Source: UBA8337 sp965662725 (lineage in GTDB: Bacteria > Pseudomonadota > Alphaproteobacteria > RS24). From it: 33,506 bases of DNA. The stretch covers positions 1-33,506 of the forward strand of contig CBFIIT010000015.1 of the NCBI GenBank assembly GCA_965662725.1. The letters run 5' to 3'. Positions 16,694 through 24,561 of this stretch are shown piece by piece (the stretch's first letter is position 1; every line of letters starts with the position of its first letter). The translations under genes and the position numbers were made by a program. The notes under the pieces were generated by a model, which saw only the letters and a program-made list of their open reading frames with translations, had not been told where the DNA came from and ran no database searches.

Positions 16694-16783
16694 GCCGAAT
16701 TTCGGTCTTTTCCAATATCGCCGAATAATATCGCTAGACAGGCCTGCGACATGCTGCCACAGTTTGTCTTTATGGAGGTGATC

Positions 16784-16954
16784 ATGCGTAATGATGCCCG
16801 CCTCTCCAGCCTCAAGCGCCAACATCAAGTGCTTGATGCTGAAATCAGGCTCAGACAGGCTGATTTGTCCGAAGATACACTGGATATCTGGACATTAAAG
16901 CGCAAGAAACTGGTCCTGAAAGAAGAGATAGAGGCTCTTCAGGAACAAAACTGA
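16784..16954 (+). CDS. YdcH/DUF465 family small coiled-coil protein
   Basis: A 56-residue charged, helical peptide, RNDARLSSLKRQHQVLDAEI followed by LKRKKLVLKEEIEAL. This is the antiparallel coiled-coil pattern of the YdcH/DUF465 family, common in alphaproteobacteria and without an established role. The ATG at 16784 follows TGGAGGTGATC; the in-frame start at 16751 has no ribosome site. It stands alone between divergent purEK and convergent trcR. Confidence 0.82.
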   Translation: MRNDARLSSLKRQHQVLDAEIRLRQADLSEDTLDIWTLKRKKLVLKEEIEALQEQN

Positions 16955-16982
16955 CGACCAATGCCGGTTAAGGCAGGTTTAT

Positions 16983-17732
16983 TCAGCTTTTAAAAACGTC
17001 TTCTGGGCGCAAGGCTTCGTCTGTTTCATCTTCGCTTGGCGTGCTCGGCGCGCTTTCCCCAAAAACATCCGCTTCGCTTATATTTCCGGTAGGCTGTGGC
17101 GCTTCATAGCTCGGCGTCTCTTGGACAAGAGCGGTGGTTTCGGTTGCTTCTTTCAACACTTCGCCGTTTTTCGCCGCTTCACGGGCCAGACGTTTTTGAC
17201 GACGCTCTTCGCGCTTGGCTGCTTTGGCGACATAATCATCAAGCTCAATTTGCGAGCACATGCCCAGTGTTACCGGGTCAACCGGCGTAATATTGGCCAT
17301 ATTCCAATGGCTGCGGTCGCGCACGCTTTGAATGGTCGGCTTGGTCGTGCCGACCAGTCGGCCGATTTCTGCATCGTTTAATTCCGGGTGATTGCGTACC
17401 AGCCAAGCGATTGCATCTGGGCGCTCTTGGCGCTTTGACAAGGGCGTATAACGCGAGCCTTTGCGCGGTTTCGGCGCCGGAATATCGCGCTTGGCATCAG
17501 CCAGCTGCAATTGTGCGGTTTGGTCTTCCTGGCAGCGTTCAATCTCATCACGGGTTAATTGACCATTGCTGATCGGGTCCATACCTTTAATACCGGCGGC
17601 GACATCGCCATTGGCAATGCCTTTCACTTCCAAAGGGTGCAGACCGCAAAACAGGGCAATCTGGTCAAAAGTCAAAGCGGTGTTGTCGACCAACCAAACG
17701 GCGGTGGCTTTCGGCATAAGCGGTGTTGTCAT
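16983..17732 (-). CDS. TrcR/DUF1013 family cell-cycle transcriptional regulator
   Basis: A 249-residue protein of the DUF1013 family, whose Caulobacter member TrcR is an essential cell-cycle-linked factor that binds RNA polymerase. The family core is visible as PKATAVWLVDNTALTFDQIALFCG, then GIKGMDPI, and a second helix-turn-helix-like unit AIAWLVRNHPELNDAEIGRLVGTTKPTIQ (all given in part here), plus RSHWNMANI. A Lys/Arg-rich helix around residues 170-190 and an acidic, low-complexity tail follow. The ATG at 17732 is preferred to the TTG at 17744 because GGAG lies seven bases upstream. The neighbouring oxidoreductase and DUF1192 genes are a familiar alphaproteobacterial context. Confidence 0.88.
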   Translation of the reverse strand: MTTPLMPKATAVWLVDNTALTFDQIALFCGLHPLEVKGIANGDVAAGIKGMDPISNGQLTRDEIERCQEDQTAQLQLADAKRDIPAPKPRKGSRYTPLSKRQERPDAIAWLVRNHPELNDAEIGRLVGTTKPTIQSVRDRSHWNMANITPVDPVTLGMCSQIELDDYVAKAAKREERRQKRLAREAAKNGEVLKEATETTALVQETPSYEAPQPTGNISEADVFGESAPSTPSEDETDEALRPEDVFKS

Positions 17733-17828
17733 CTCAGTCTCCAAACAACTGTCATTTCAAGACGCGCGTCTTATGACGCATGAGCCATGCATCAAAAGAA
17801 CAGCAACGATTTCAAAGAATATAAGGCT

Positions 17829-17857
17829 TATATAGCCCAAGCTTTTGAAAGCTGCAA
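17829..17857 (-). promoter_or_regulatory. Putative promoter of trcR
   Basis: Minus-strand TTGCAG (17857-17852) is spaced 17 bases from TATATA (17834-17829). It would give a leader of about 90 bases before the trcR ATG. The A/T-rich gap of 138 bases upstream of trcR has no other feature. Confidence 0.35.
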
Positions 17858-17870
17858 AGTTTTTATCGCT

Positions 17871-18872
17871 CTAGCTGCACTGAAGAATGATTTTGCCGAT
17901 ATGGGCGCTGGTTTCCATATGTGCGTGTGCTTTTCCGGCTTCAGCCAGCGGATAGACGCTATCGACAATCGGTTTCACCGCGCCGCCAATATGCGGCCAA
18001 AACGCTTCAGCCACGGCTTTGGTCAGGCGGGTTTTTTCCACCACAGGGCGGGCCCGCAAGGTAGAGCCGGTTAAAGTCAGCCGTTTCAGCATAAGCGGCA
18101 GAAAATTGACCTCCGCCGTGAAGCTTTGCATATAGGCAATATTGACAATACGCCCGCTCATCGCCGCAGCTTCCATATTGCGGGCAATATAATCACCACC
18201 GACCATATCAAGAATCACATCAACGCCGACCCCATCGGTAAAGGCGCGGCTGGCTTCGACGAAATCTTGTGTTTTATAGTTTATCGCCAAATCGGCTCCC
18301 AGTTCTTTGCAGGCAGCGCATTTTTCATCCGAACCGGCGGTAACCACCACCTGCGCGCCGAAATGCTTGGCCATTTGAATGGCGGTCGTGCCGATACCGC
18401 TTGAGCCGCCATGCACCAGCAAAGTCTCGCCGCTTTTCAGCCCGCCGCCTTCAAACACATTGGCAAAGACAGTGAAAATCGTTTCCGGTAAAGCGGCCGC
18501 ATCGGTAAAGCTCATTGCGTCAGGCACCGGCAAAGCATGGTCTTGATGCACGCAGGCATATTGCGCATAGCCGCCACCGGCAACCAGCGCGGCAATGCGG
18601 TCGCCGATTTGCCATTTATTGACTTTGGCACCCAGTGCGACCACTGTGCCGGAAAATTCCAATCCCATAATATCAGACGCACCGGGCGGCGGCGGATAAA
18701 ACCCGATACGCTGCACACAATCACCGCGATTGACACCGGCAGCGGCGAGGCGGACGAGGATTTCATCATCTGCCGGTTGCGGCAGCGGTCGCGCCGCCAA
18801 ATGCAGGCTTTCCGGTGTCGCATCCTCGCCGATTTCAATGGCTTGCATTTCTTGCGGTAGATTTTCAGACAT
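17871..18872 (-). CDS. NAD(P)H-quinone oxidoreductase, zinc-free MDR (PIG3-like)
   Basis: A 333-residue medium-chain dehydrogenase/reductase of the quinone oxidoreductase type. It has the GroES-like N-terminal domain (AAAGVNRGDCVQRIG, MGLEFSGTVVALG) and a Rossmann domain beginning LLVHGGSSGIGTTAIQMAK. The zinc-binding Cys/His set of alcohol dehydrogenases is absent, and the YPPPPGASDIMG stretch is typical of the PIG3/TP53I3-like subgroup, which reduces quinones with NADPH. ATG 18872 has AGAGG just before it and is chosen over TTG 18887. It diverges from DUF1192 across 50 bases. Confidence 0.88.
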   Translation of the reverse strand: MSENLPQEMQAIEIGEDATPESLHLAARPLPQPADDEILVRLAAAGVNRGDCVQRIGFYPPPPGASDIMGLEFSGTVVALGAKVNKWQIGDRIAALVAGGGYAQYACVHQDHALPVPDAMSFTDAAALPETIFTVFANVFEGGGLKSGETLLVHGGSSGIGTTAIQMAKHFGAQVVVTAGSDEKCAACKELGADLAINYKTQDFVEASRAFTDGVGVDVILDMVGGDYIARNMEAAAMSGRIVNIAYMQSFTAEVNFLPLMLKRLTLTGSTLRARPVVEKTRLTKAVAEAFWPHIGGAVKPIVDSVYPLAEAGKAHAHMETSAHIGKIILQCS

Positions 18873-18922
18873 AAACGCCTCTTTCAATTATGATAGTCTC
18901 CGACAGTAAGCAGGGAGCAGCG

Positions 18923-19114
18923 ATGATGGAAGAGGAAATCACGGCACCGAAAGGCAGCGCGCTTGAAAAGCTGCAAAAAGAAGACCTAACTTTGCAAGGG
19001 GTTGAGGAATTGAGCGCGCGCATTGGCTTGTTGAAAGAAGAGATTGCGCGCGCCGAAACTATGCTGGAAAGCAAAAAGGGCTCCCGCAGCGATGCAGAAG
19101 CCCTTTTCAAATAA
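18923..19114 (+). CDS. DUF1192 family small protein
   Basis: A 63-residue protein with the DUF1192 core LQGVEELSARIGLLKEEIAR, a short amphipathic helix, followed by a charged C-terminus ending SRSDAEALFK. The function is unknown; the family is largely restricted to alphaproteobacteria and usually sits by the quinone oxidoreductase, as here. The start is ATG 18923, five bases after GGAG; the earlier frame opening at 18890 would run into the divergent gene's promoter. Its last codons contain the terminator hairpin of rpmE, which converges on it with a 13-base gap. Confidence 0.82.
   Translation: MMEEEITAPKGSALEKLQKEDLTLQGVEELSARIGLLKEEIARAETMLESKKGSRSDAEALFK
19074..19107 (-). terminator. Terminator of rpmE, embedded in the DUF1192 coding end
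   Basis: AAAAGGGCT at 19074-19082 pairs perfectly with AGCCCTTTT at 19099-19107; a short inner GCA/TGC pairing can extend the stem. On the minus strand the hairpin is followed by TTTTTGC, the form of an intrinsic terminator, 21 bases after the rpmE stop. It lies inside the last codons of the opposite gene, whose own message has only a weaker T tract. Confidence 0.68.
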
Positions 19115-19127
19115 GCGTAAAAGCCGA

Positions 19128-19349
19128 TTAGCTGATAAAGCCGTCGAACTTTTTGTTAAAGCGCGAGACACGACCGGCGCGGTCAACCAAGGTTTGCGAG
19201 CCTTTGGTCCATGCCGGATGCGTCGTCGGATCAATATCCAAAGTCAGCGTGGTGCCTTCTTCGCCAAAGGTCGAGCGCGTCTGATAGCTTGTGCCATCGG
19301 TCATCGCGACCGTGATCATGTGATAATCGGGATGAATATCCTTTTTCAT
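19128..19349 (-). CDS. rpmE: Ribosomal protein bL31, cysteine-free form
   Basis: A 73-residue large-subunit protein beginning KKDIHPDYHMITVAMTDGT and containing LDIDPTTHPAWTKGSQ and FNKKFDGF, diagnostic of bL31. No cysteine is present, so it is the form that does not bind zinc, normal for this class. ATG 19349 follows GAGAAGGAAAAGG. The open frame upstream to 19655 is non-coding extension that overlaps the divergent ABC gene start. A tandem 19-base repeat lies upstream at 19405-19442. Confidence 0.96.
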   Translation of the reverse strand: MKKDIHPDYHMITVAMTDGTSYQTRSTFGEEGTTLTLDIDPTTHPAWTKGSQTLVDRAGRVSRFNKKFDGFIS

Positions 19350-19404
19350 CGCCTTTTCCTTCTCAATTCGAGTTGAGCGCTTATATAAACAGAAGAAGCG
19401 CAAC

Positions 19405-19442
19405 GCGCAAGTCGATAAATCAAGCGTAAGCCGATAAATCAA
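19405..19442 (-). repeat. Tandem 19-base direct repeat upstream of rpmE
   Basis: Two adjacent 19-base units (19405-19423 and 19424-19442) differ at only two positions; read on the minus strand each begins TTGATTTATCG. They lie 56 to 93 bases upstream of the rpmE start, just ahead of a TATATA that could be the -10 box. This could be a paired operator or a simple duplication. Confidence 0.7.
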
Positions 19443-19545
19443 CAAGTCGGCTGCGGACTTTTGGGGCGGACAATTTGGCCACTGGTGAAGCCGCCAATGC
19501 CTTGCTATAAGCGCAGCAATTGAGACAAAGAAAGGGTCTTGGACC

Positions 19546-21363
19546 TTGTCACGAAATGATGCCGCAGAAGCGGTCGCCCAAATGGAAGAAGATGCCAAAA
19601 GAAGGCCTCGCGCGCGCAGCTTGGGGCCATTGCGGGCGCTTTTGCCGTTTATCACGCGCTATCCGGGCCGGGTATTTGCAGCGTTTATTGCATTACTGAC
19701 GGCAACGGCGGCGACATTGGCGATGCCGATTGCCGTGCGCTTCATGATTGATAATGGCTTTTCATCTGAAGATGCCGGTTCGATTGACCGCTATTTCCTC
19801 GCCATGCTGGTGGTAGCCATTGTGCTGGGACTGGCCAGTGCGATGCGGTTTTATTTCGTTACCTGGATTGGCGAACGGGTAACCGCAGATTTGCGCGCCG
19901 CGGTTTATAATCACATCACCACATTATCACCGGTATTTTTTGAAGTGACACGTACCGGCGAAGTATTGTCGCGACTGACCGCCGATACAACGCTGATTAA
20001 AACCGTTGTCGGTTCCTCTGCCTCCATTGCGTTGCGCAATTTATTCATGTTTGTCGGCTCGGCCATCATGCTGGTCTATACCAGCGCCTCATTGGCCGGT
20101 TTGGCGGCGTTGACGCTGCCGGCAGTGATTGTGCCGGTAATTGTATTTGGCCGCATGGTACGCCGCTTGGCGCGGGCCAGCCAAGATCGCATTGCCGATA
20201 CGGCCAGCCATGCAACCGAAACCATTAGCGCCATGCAAACCGTGCAAAGCTTTACCCATGAAATGGAAGACCGGCGGGTTTTCGGCAAGGCGGTGGAGCA
20301 AAGTTTCGACACAGCCAAACTGCGTATTTTAGCCCGTGCCGGTATGACAGCGATTGCCATTGTGCTGATCTTCGCCGGTGTTACCGGCATTTTATGGCTC
20401 GGTGCGCAAAATGTGTTGGATGGCACCATGTCGGGCGGCACGCTGGGTCAGTTTATTCTTTATGCGGTTTTATGTGCCACTTCTATCGGCGCATTGTCGG
20501 AAGTATGGGGCGAAGTGCAATTGGCCGCCGGTGCGACCGAACGTTTGGTTGAAATCTTGAATGTTGAACCGGCGATTAGCGCGCCGGATAATCCGCGTAG
20601 TCTTCCGCAACCGACGCAAGGTGATATTGTTTTTGATGCAGTGACGTTTCAATATCCGACTCGGCCTGAGATTTCTGCCTTGAGCGGTTTTTCATTGCAG
20701 GTAATACCGGGCGAAACCATCGCGCTGGTTGGCGCATCGGGGGCCGGTAAATCAACCGTGTTTCAGCTTTTGTCTCGGTTCTATGACCCGCAAGGTGGCG
20801 CAATCAGCATTGACGGCGTGGCGCTTCGCGATATGACGCCACAAACCGTGCGCAGTGCGCTCGCCGTGGTGCCACAAGAGACGGTGGTATTTGCCAAAAC
20901 CGTAATGGATAATATTCGCTTCGGTCGTCCCGATGCCAGCGAGACGGAAGTCATTGAAGCGGCGAAAGCGGCGCAGGCAGATGAGTTCATCACCCGTCTG
21001 CCGCAAGGCTATCAAACTGAATTGGGCGAGCGCGGTGTCACCCTGTCGGGCGGCCAACGTCAACGTATTGCTATTGCGCGGGCTATTTTACGAGATGCGC
21101 CGGTGCTTTTGCTGGATGAAGCGACCAGTGCGCTGGATGCGGAAAGCGAGACTTTGGTGCAAAAGGCGCTGAACCATTTAATGGAAGGGCGGACGACTTT
21201 GGTGATCGCGCATAGGCTGGCGACGATTTTGAAAGCCGACCGGATTATCGTGATGGAAAATGGCAAAGTTACGGCCACCGGCAAGCATGCTGAATTGCTG
21301 GCGCAAGACGGGCTTTATGCGCGGCTGGCTGATTTACAGTTCGGTCGCGAAGCAGCCGAATAA
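19546..21363 (+). CDS. MsbA-like ABC exporter (fused permease and ATPase)
   Basis: A 605-residue half-transporter acting as a homodimer in the inner membrane. Residues about 30-320 form six membrane helices; residues about 350-600 form the ATPase with Walker A GASGAGKS (near 396), Q-loop in VVPQETVVF, signature LSGGQRQR (near 500), Walker B VLLLDEATSALD and H-loop VIAHRLAT. It resembles the MsbA-related lipid or drug exporters found in alphaproteobacteria; the cargo is unknown. The start is read as TTG 19546 with AAAGGG upstream; ATG 19582 is an alternative. It lies alone, converging with the inositol monophosphatase gene. Confidence 0.92.
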   Translation: MSRNDAAEAVAQMEEDAKRRPRARSLGPLRALLPFITRYPGRVFAAFIALLTATAATLAMPIAVRFMIDNGFSSEDAGSIDRYFLAMLVVAIVLGLASAMRFYFVTWIGERVTADLRAAVYNHITTLSPVFFEVTRTGEVLSRLTADTTLIKTVVGSSASIALRNLFMFVGSAIMLVYTSASLAGLAALTLPAVIVPVIVFGRMVRRLARASQDRIADTASHATETISAMQTVQSFTHEMEDRRVFGKAVEQSFDTAKLRILARAGMTAIAIVLIFAGVTGILWLGAQNVLDGTMSGGTLGQFILYAVLCATSIGALSEVWGEVQLAAGATERLVEILNVEPAISAPDNPRSLPQPTQGDIVFDAVTFQYPTRPEISALSGFSLQVIPGETIALVGASGAGKSTVFQLLSRFYDPQGGAISIDGVALRDMTPQTVRSALAVVPQETVVFAKTVMDNIRFGRPDASETEVIEAAKAAQADEFITRLPQGYQTELGERGVTLSGGQRQRIAIARAILRDAPVLLLDEATSALDAESETLVQKALNHLMEGRTTLVIAHRLATILKADRIIVMENGKVTATGKHAELLAQDGLYARLADLQFGREAAE

Positions 21364-21375
21364 TTTCTCATTGAA

Positions 21376-22155
21376 TTACAGGCTTTTTAAAAGCGCAGCG
21401 TGGACGGTTTCATTACCGGCCACCAGATTGCCGCTTTCCAGCATCCGTTGACGATTGCTTTCATCCGAAACGAGACCACCGGCTTCTCTCACCAATACGA
21501 TACCGGCCGCCAAATCCCATGCCTCAAGGCCGAACTCGACATAGCCGTCAAAACGACCGGCGGCAACAAAAGCAAGGTCGAGTGCAGCCGAGCCGAAATT
21601 GCGCAAGCCCGCGACTTTCGGCAATAGTTTTTCAATTTCCGGTGCAGGGGTCTTAAACCCGTCCGGCGATTTATAGGCAAAGCGGGTGGAAATAACCGTT
21701 TCCGATAAATCGGTGCGGCCTGAAACGCGCAAGCGACCGCCCGGGCCATAAGCCCCTTGGCCGCGTTCACCGAAAAACAATTCATCGGTAATCGGATTGT
21801 AAATCACACCGGCAACCAACGTGCCATCGCGTTCGAGGGCAACGGAAATGGCAAAATGCGGAATGCCGTGCAGAAAGTTTGTCGTGCCGTCAAGCGGGTC
21901 AATAATCCAGCGATGGGTCGCATCAGAGCCTTCAATGACGCCGCGTTCTTCCATTAAAAAGCCATAGCCGGGGCGCGCCTCGGATAATTCTTCAAACAGA
22001 ATTTTCTCGGCTTTTAAATCGGCTTGGCTAACAAAATCGCCCGGCCCTTTTTTAGAGACTTGCAAGTTTTCGACTTCGCCGAAATCGCGGCGCAATGCGC
22101 GTCCGGCCTTTTCGACCGCCGCGCGCATGACATTCATCGCCGGAGATTGTGCCAT
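21376..22155 (-). CDS. Inositol monophosphatase family protein (SuhB-like)
   Basis: A 259-residue Mg2+-dependent phosphatase. Metal-binding motifs are visible: MEERGVIEG (the conserved Glu), WIIDPLDGTTNFLHGIPHFA near residue 84, and the C-terminal EAWDLAAGIVLVREAGG. Members hydrolyse inositol phosphates and sugar phosphates; bacterial SuhB also works with Nus factors in rRNA transcription. The start overlaps the efp stop by one base (TAATG), so the two are coupled. It converges with the ABC exporter with a 12-base gap. Confidence 0.93.
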   Translation of the reverse strand: MAQSPAMNVMRAAVEKAGRALRRDFGEVENLQVSKKGPGDFVSQADLKAEKILFEELSEARPGYGFLMEERGVIEGSDATHRWIIDPLDGTTNFLHGIPHFAISVALERDGTLVAGVIYNPITDELFFGERGQGAYGPGGRLRVSGRTDLSETVISTRFAYKSPDGFKTPAPEIEKLLPKVAGLRNFGSAALDLAFVAAGRFDGYVEFGLEAWDLAAGIVLVREAGGLVSDESNRQRMLESGNLVAGNETVHAALLKSL

Positions 22156-22718
22156 TAGTCGGCTCGTTTCAAATAAGTGACTTCATTGGTATCGACGATG
22201 ATTTTATCGCCAACCGCAAGAAATGGCGGCACCATAACCCGCACGCCATTATTGCAAATTGCCGGTTTGTTGGAGGAAGCGGCGGTTTGCCCTTTTACCA
22301 CGGCTTCGGTTTCAGTGATTTCCAGTGTCACTTGGTCGGGCAGGCGAATACCGATCGGCTTGCCTTCATGGCTTTCCACCACAACGTTCATGCCGTCTTG
22401 CAAAAACGCTGCACGGTCACCGACAAATTCGACCTGCAGTTCGATCTGCTCATAGCTTTCCGTATCCATGAACACCAGCATATCGTCGCTTTCATAGAGG
22501 AATTGATAATCGGTTTGTTCCAACCGCACCCGTTCCACCTTATCAGCCGAGCGAAAGCGTTCATTCAGCTTCGAGCCGTTAATCAGGTTTTTCAATTCGA
22601 TTTGTGCGAAAGCACCGCCCTTGCCGGGCTTAACGTGCTGCAGCTTAACCGCCACCCATAATTCGCCATTATGCATAATGACATTGCCGGGGCGGATTTC
22701 ATTGCCATTGATTTTCAT
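22155..22718 (-). CDS. efp: Translation elongation factor P
   Basis: A 187-residue three-domain EF-P that relieves ribosome stalling at polyproline. N-terminal MKINGNEIRPGNVI and the loop VKPGKGGAF carry the site of modification, Lys33, flanked by Gly residues as in lysylated EF-Ps. The C-terminal OB domain includes CNNGVRVMVPPFLAVGDKI. Neither EpmA/EpmB nor EarP is encoded in this window. Strong position upstream of the SuhB-like gene with one-base overlap. The 80 bases between efp and thiE hold no recognised feature. Confidence 0.96.
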   Translation of the reverse strand: MKINGNEIRPGNVIMHNGELWVAVKLQHVKPGKGGAFAQIELKNLINGSKLNERFRSADKVERVRLEQTDYQFLYESDDMLVFMDTESYEQIELQVEFVGDRAAFLQDGMNVVVESHEGKPIGIRLPDQVTLEITETEAVVKGQTAASSNKPAICNNGVRVMVPPFLAVGDKIIVDTNEVTYLKRAD

Positions 22719-22798
22719 GGGCGTTCACCTTGATGATTTTGAGTTGAGGTCTGATAGCATAGCGCGCGAGCGCGGCAAAACCCTATTTCCGACATGCT

Positions 22799-23470
22799 TT
22801 AGCCGACTGCTTCATCAAATATGCGGTTAAACCCCGCCACTGCCGCTGCCGGGCCGTCAGCATGTTGCCATATGCTACCCGATGCGGCGATGAAATCGGC
22901 ACCGGCAGCAACCAATGGGGCTGCGTTTTCCGGCGTGATGCCGCCAATGGCGACGCATGGCAATTCGACAAACTCTTGCCAAAAAGTCAAAATATCGGGC
23001 GTCGCTTTGGTTTTCGCCTGTTTGGTTTGCGTTTCATAAAACGCGCCAAAGCCGACATAATCAGCACCGGCTTCACCGGCCAGCATCGCCAAATGCTTAC
23101 TGTCATGGCAGGTAACGCCGAGAATTTTATCGTCGCCGATAATTTGGCGTGCCTCATGCGCGCTCATATCATCTTGCCCGACATGCACACCATCGCAATC
23201 AAAGCGTTTTGCCAAATCAGGGTCGTCATTCAAAATCAGCGCCACATCATGCTTATGCGCGACCGGCATAAGCTGGCGCAGAGCCGCTTCAATCACCGCT
23301 TCATTTGGGGGCATATTATCAGCCGCTTTCAGGCGTAATTGCAGGCTGGCAACATCACCGGCGGCGAGCGTTTTATCCAATAAAGGGGCAAACTCTTGCG
23401 GGTCGAGCTGTGGCGGGGTGATGAGATAGAGCCGCGTGCGCGGCCTTTTCTGCGGTTTCTTAGCGGCCAT
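22799..23470 (-). CDS. thiE: Thiamine-phosphate synthase family protein
   Basis: A 223-residue TIM-barrel protein of the ThiE family, which joins HMP-pyrophosphate and HET-phosphate to form thiamine phosphate. Characteristic stretches are SLQLRLKAAD near residue 40, ALILNDDPDLAKRFDCDGVH, VGQDDM, LGVTCHDSKHLAMLAGEAGA, and AIGGITPENAAPLVAAGADF near the phosphate site. The THE usual KTK segment reads KTKATPD. No other thiamine gene or TPP riboswitch is nearby, so a TenI-like or salvage role cannot be ruled out. It is the last gene of the overlapping fabI-aroC-thiE run; its ATG overlaps the aroC stop by one base. Confidence 0.85.
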   Translation of the reverse strand: MAAKKPQKRPRTRLYLITPPQLDPQEFAPLLDKTLAAGDVASLQLRLKAADNMPPNEAVIEAALRQLMPVAHKHDVALILNDDPDLAKRFDCDGVHVGQDDMSAHEARQIIGDDKILGVTCHDSKHLAMLAGEAGADYVGFGAFYETQTKQAKTKATPDILTFWQEFVELPCVAIGGITPENAAPLVAAGADFIAASGSIWQHADGPAAAVAGFNRIFDEAVG

Positions 23471-24561
23471 TATTTGCCGTTACCCATGCCGGTAAATGGG
23501 CCTAAATGGCGCAGCTTATGGTCGGCCAGCACGCATGCCATCATCGCCTCGCCAACCGGCACGGCACGAATACCGACACAAGGGTCATGCCGACCCTTGG
23601 TCACAATATCGGTCTCATTGCCATCTACATCGACAGTTTGGCGCGGTGTCAAAATCGACGAGGTCGGTTTTACGGCAAAGCGCACAACAACATCTTGGCC
23701 GGTTGAAATACCGCCCAAAACGCCGCCCGCATGATTGCTGGTAAAGCCGTCCTTGGTCATTTCATCAGCGTTTTCTTCGCCCGACAAAGCGGCGGCATCA
23801 AAGCCATTGCCGATTTCAACGCCTTTTACCGCATTAATGCTCATCATGGCAGCGGCCAAATCAGTATCCAGCTTGCCGTAAATCGGCGCGCCCCAACCGA
23901 CCGGAACGCCGGAGGCGACCACTTCAATCACCGCACCGCAGCTAGAGCCGGCTTTGCGAACACCGTCCAGATAGTCTTCCCATTGTGCGGCCGCTTCGCG
24001 GTCCGGGCACCAAAACGGATTATTATCAATCTCGGCCCAATCCCAATTATCGCGATTGATTTTAAGCGGCCCCATTTGCACCAGCGCAGCGCGAATGGTG
24101 ACACCATCCAGCACTTTGCGGGCAATGCCTGAAGCGGCGACACGGGCTGCCGTTTCGCGGGCAGATGAACGACCGCCACCGCGATAATCGCGAATGCCGT
24201 ATTTTTCCATATAGGTGAAATCAGCATGGCCGGGCCGGTATTTGTCTTTGATATCGCCATAATCTTTGGAACGCTGGTCGGTATTTTCAATCAGCAGAGA
24301 AATCGGCGTGCCGGTGGTCACTTGCGCGCCGGTTTCCGGATCCTCAAAAACGCCGGATAGAATTTTTACTTCATCCGGTTCACGCCTTTGGGTGGTGAAT
24401 TTGTTTTGCCCGGGCTTTCTTTTATCAAGCCAGTGCTGAATATCGGCCTCGGTCAAAGGCAGGCGCGCCGGTGCGCCGTCAACCACGCAGCCCAAAGCGG
24501 CTCCGTGGCTCTCGCCCCAAGTGGTAACCCTGAAAAGATGACCGAAACTGTTATGCGACAT
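23470..24561 (-). CDS. aroC: Chorismate synthase
   Basis: A 363-residue FMN-dependent enzyme that makes chorismate from EPSP in the last step of the shikimate pathway. The signatures are intact: TWGESHGAALGCVVDG near residue 10, GRPGxADF-like YRPGHADFTYMEKYG, GGGRSSARETAARVAASGIA around residue 130, and the C-terminal RHDPCVGIRAVPVGEAM. Its ATG lies in the fabI stop (TGATG) and its stop overlaps the thiE start, so the three unrelated pathway genes are translated as a coupled set, a common alphaproteobacterial fabI-aroC arrangement. Confidence 0.97.
   Translation of the reverse strand: MSHNSFGHLFRVTTWGESHGAALGCVVDGAPARLPLTEADIQHWLDKRKPGQNKFTTQRREPDEVKILSGVFEDPETGAQVTTGTPISLLIENTDQRSKDYGDIKDKYRPGHADFTYMEKYGIRDYRGGGRSSARETAARVAASGIARKVLDGVTIRAALVQMGPLKINRDNWDWAEIDNNPFWCPDREAAAQWEDYLDGVRKAGSSCGAVIEVVASGVPVGWGAPIYGKLDTDLAAAMMSINAVKGVEIGNGFDAAALSGEENADEMTKDGFTSNHAGGVLGGISTGQDVVVRFAVKPTSSILTPRQTVDVDGNETDIVTKGRHDPCVGIRAVPVGEAMMACVLADHKLRHLGPFTGMGNGK

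Noticed and set aside
19350..19655. N-terminal extension of the rpmE reading frame by about 100 residues
   Set aside because: It has no similarity to bL31, overlaps the ABC gene start, and an ATG with a strong ribosome site lies at 19349.
22719..22798. A regulatory RNA such as a TPP riboswitch near thiE
   Set aside because: No Thi-box-like conserved segments are seen either in this gap or upstream of fabI, the first gene of the operon.
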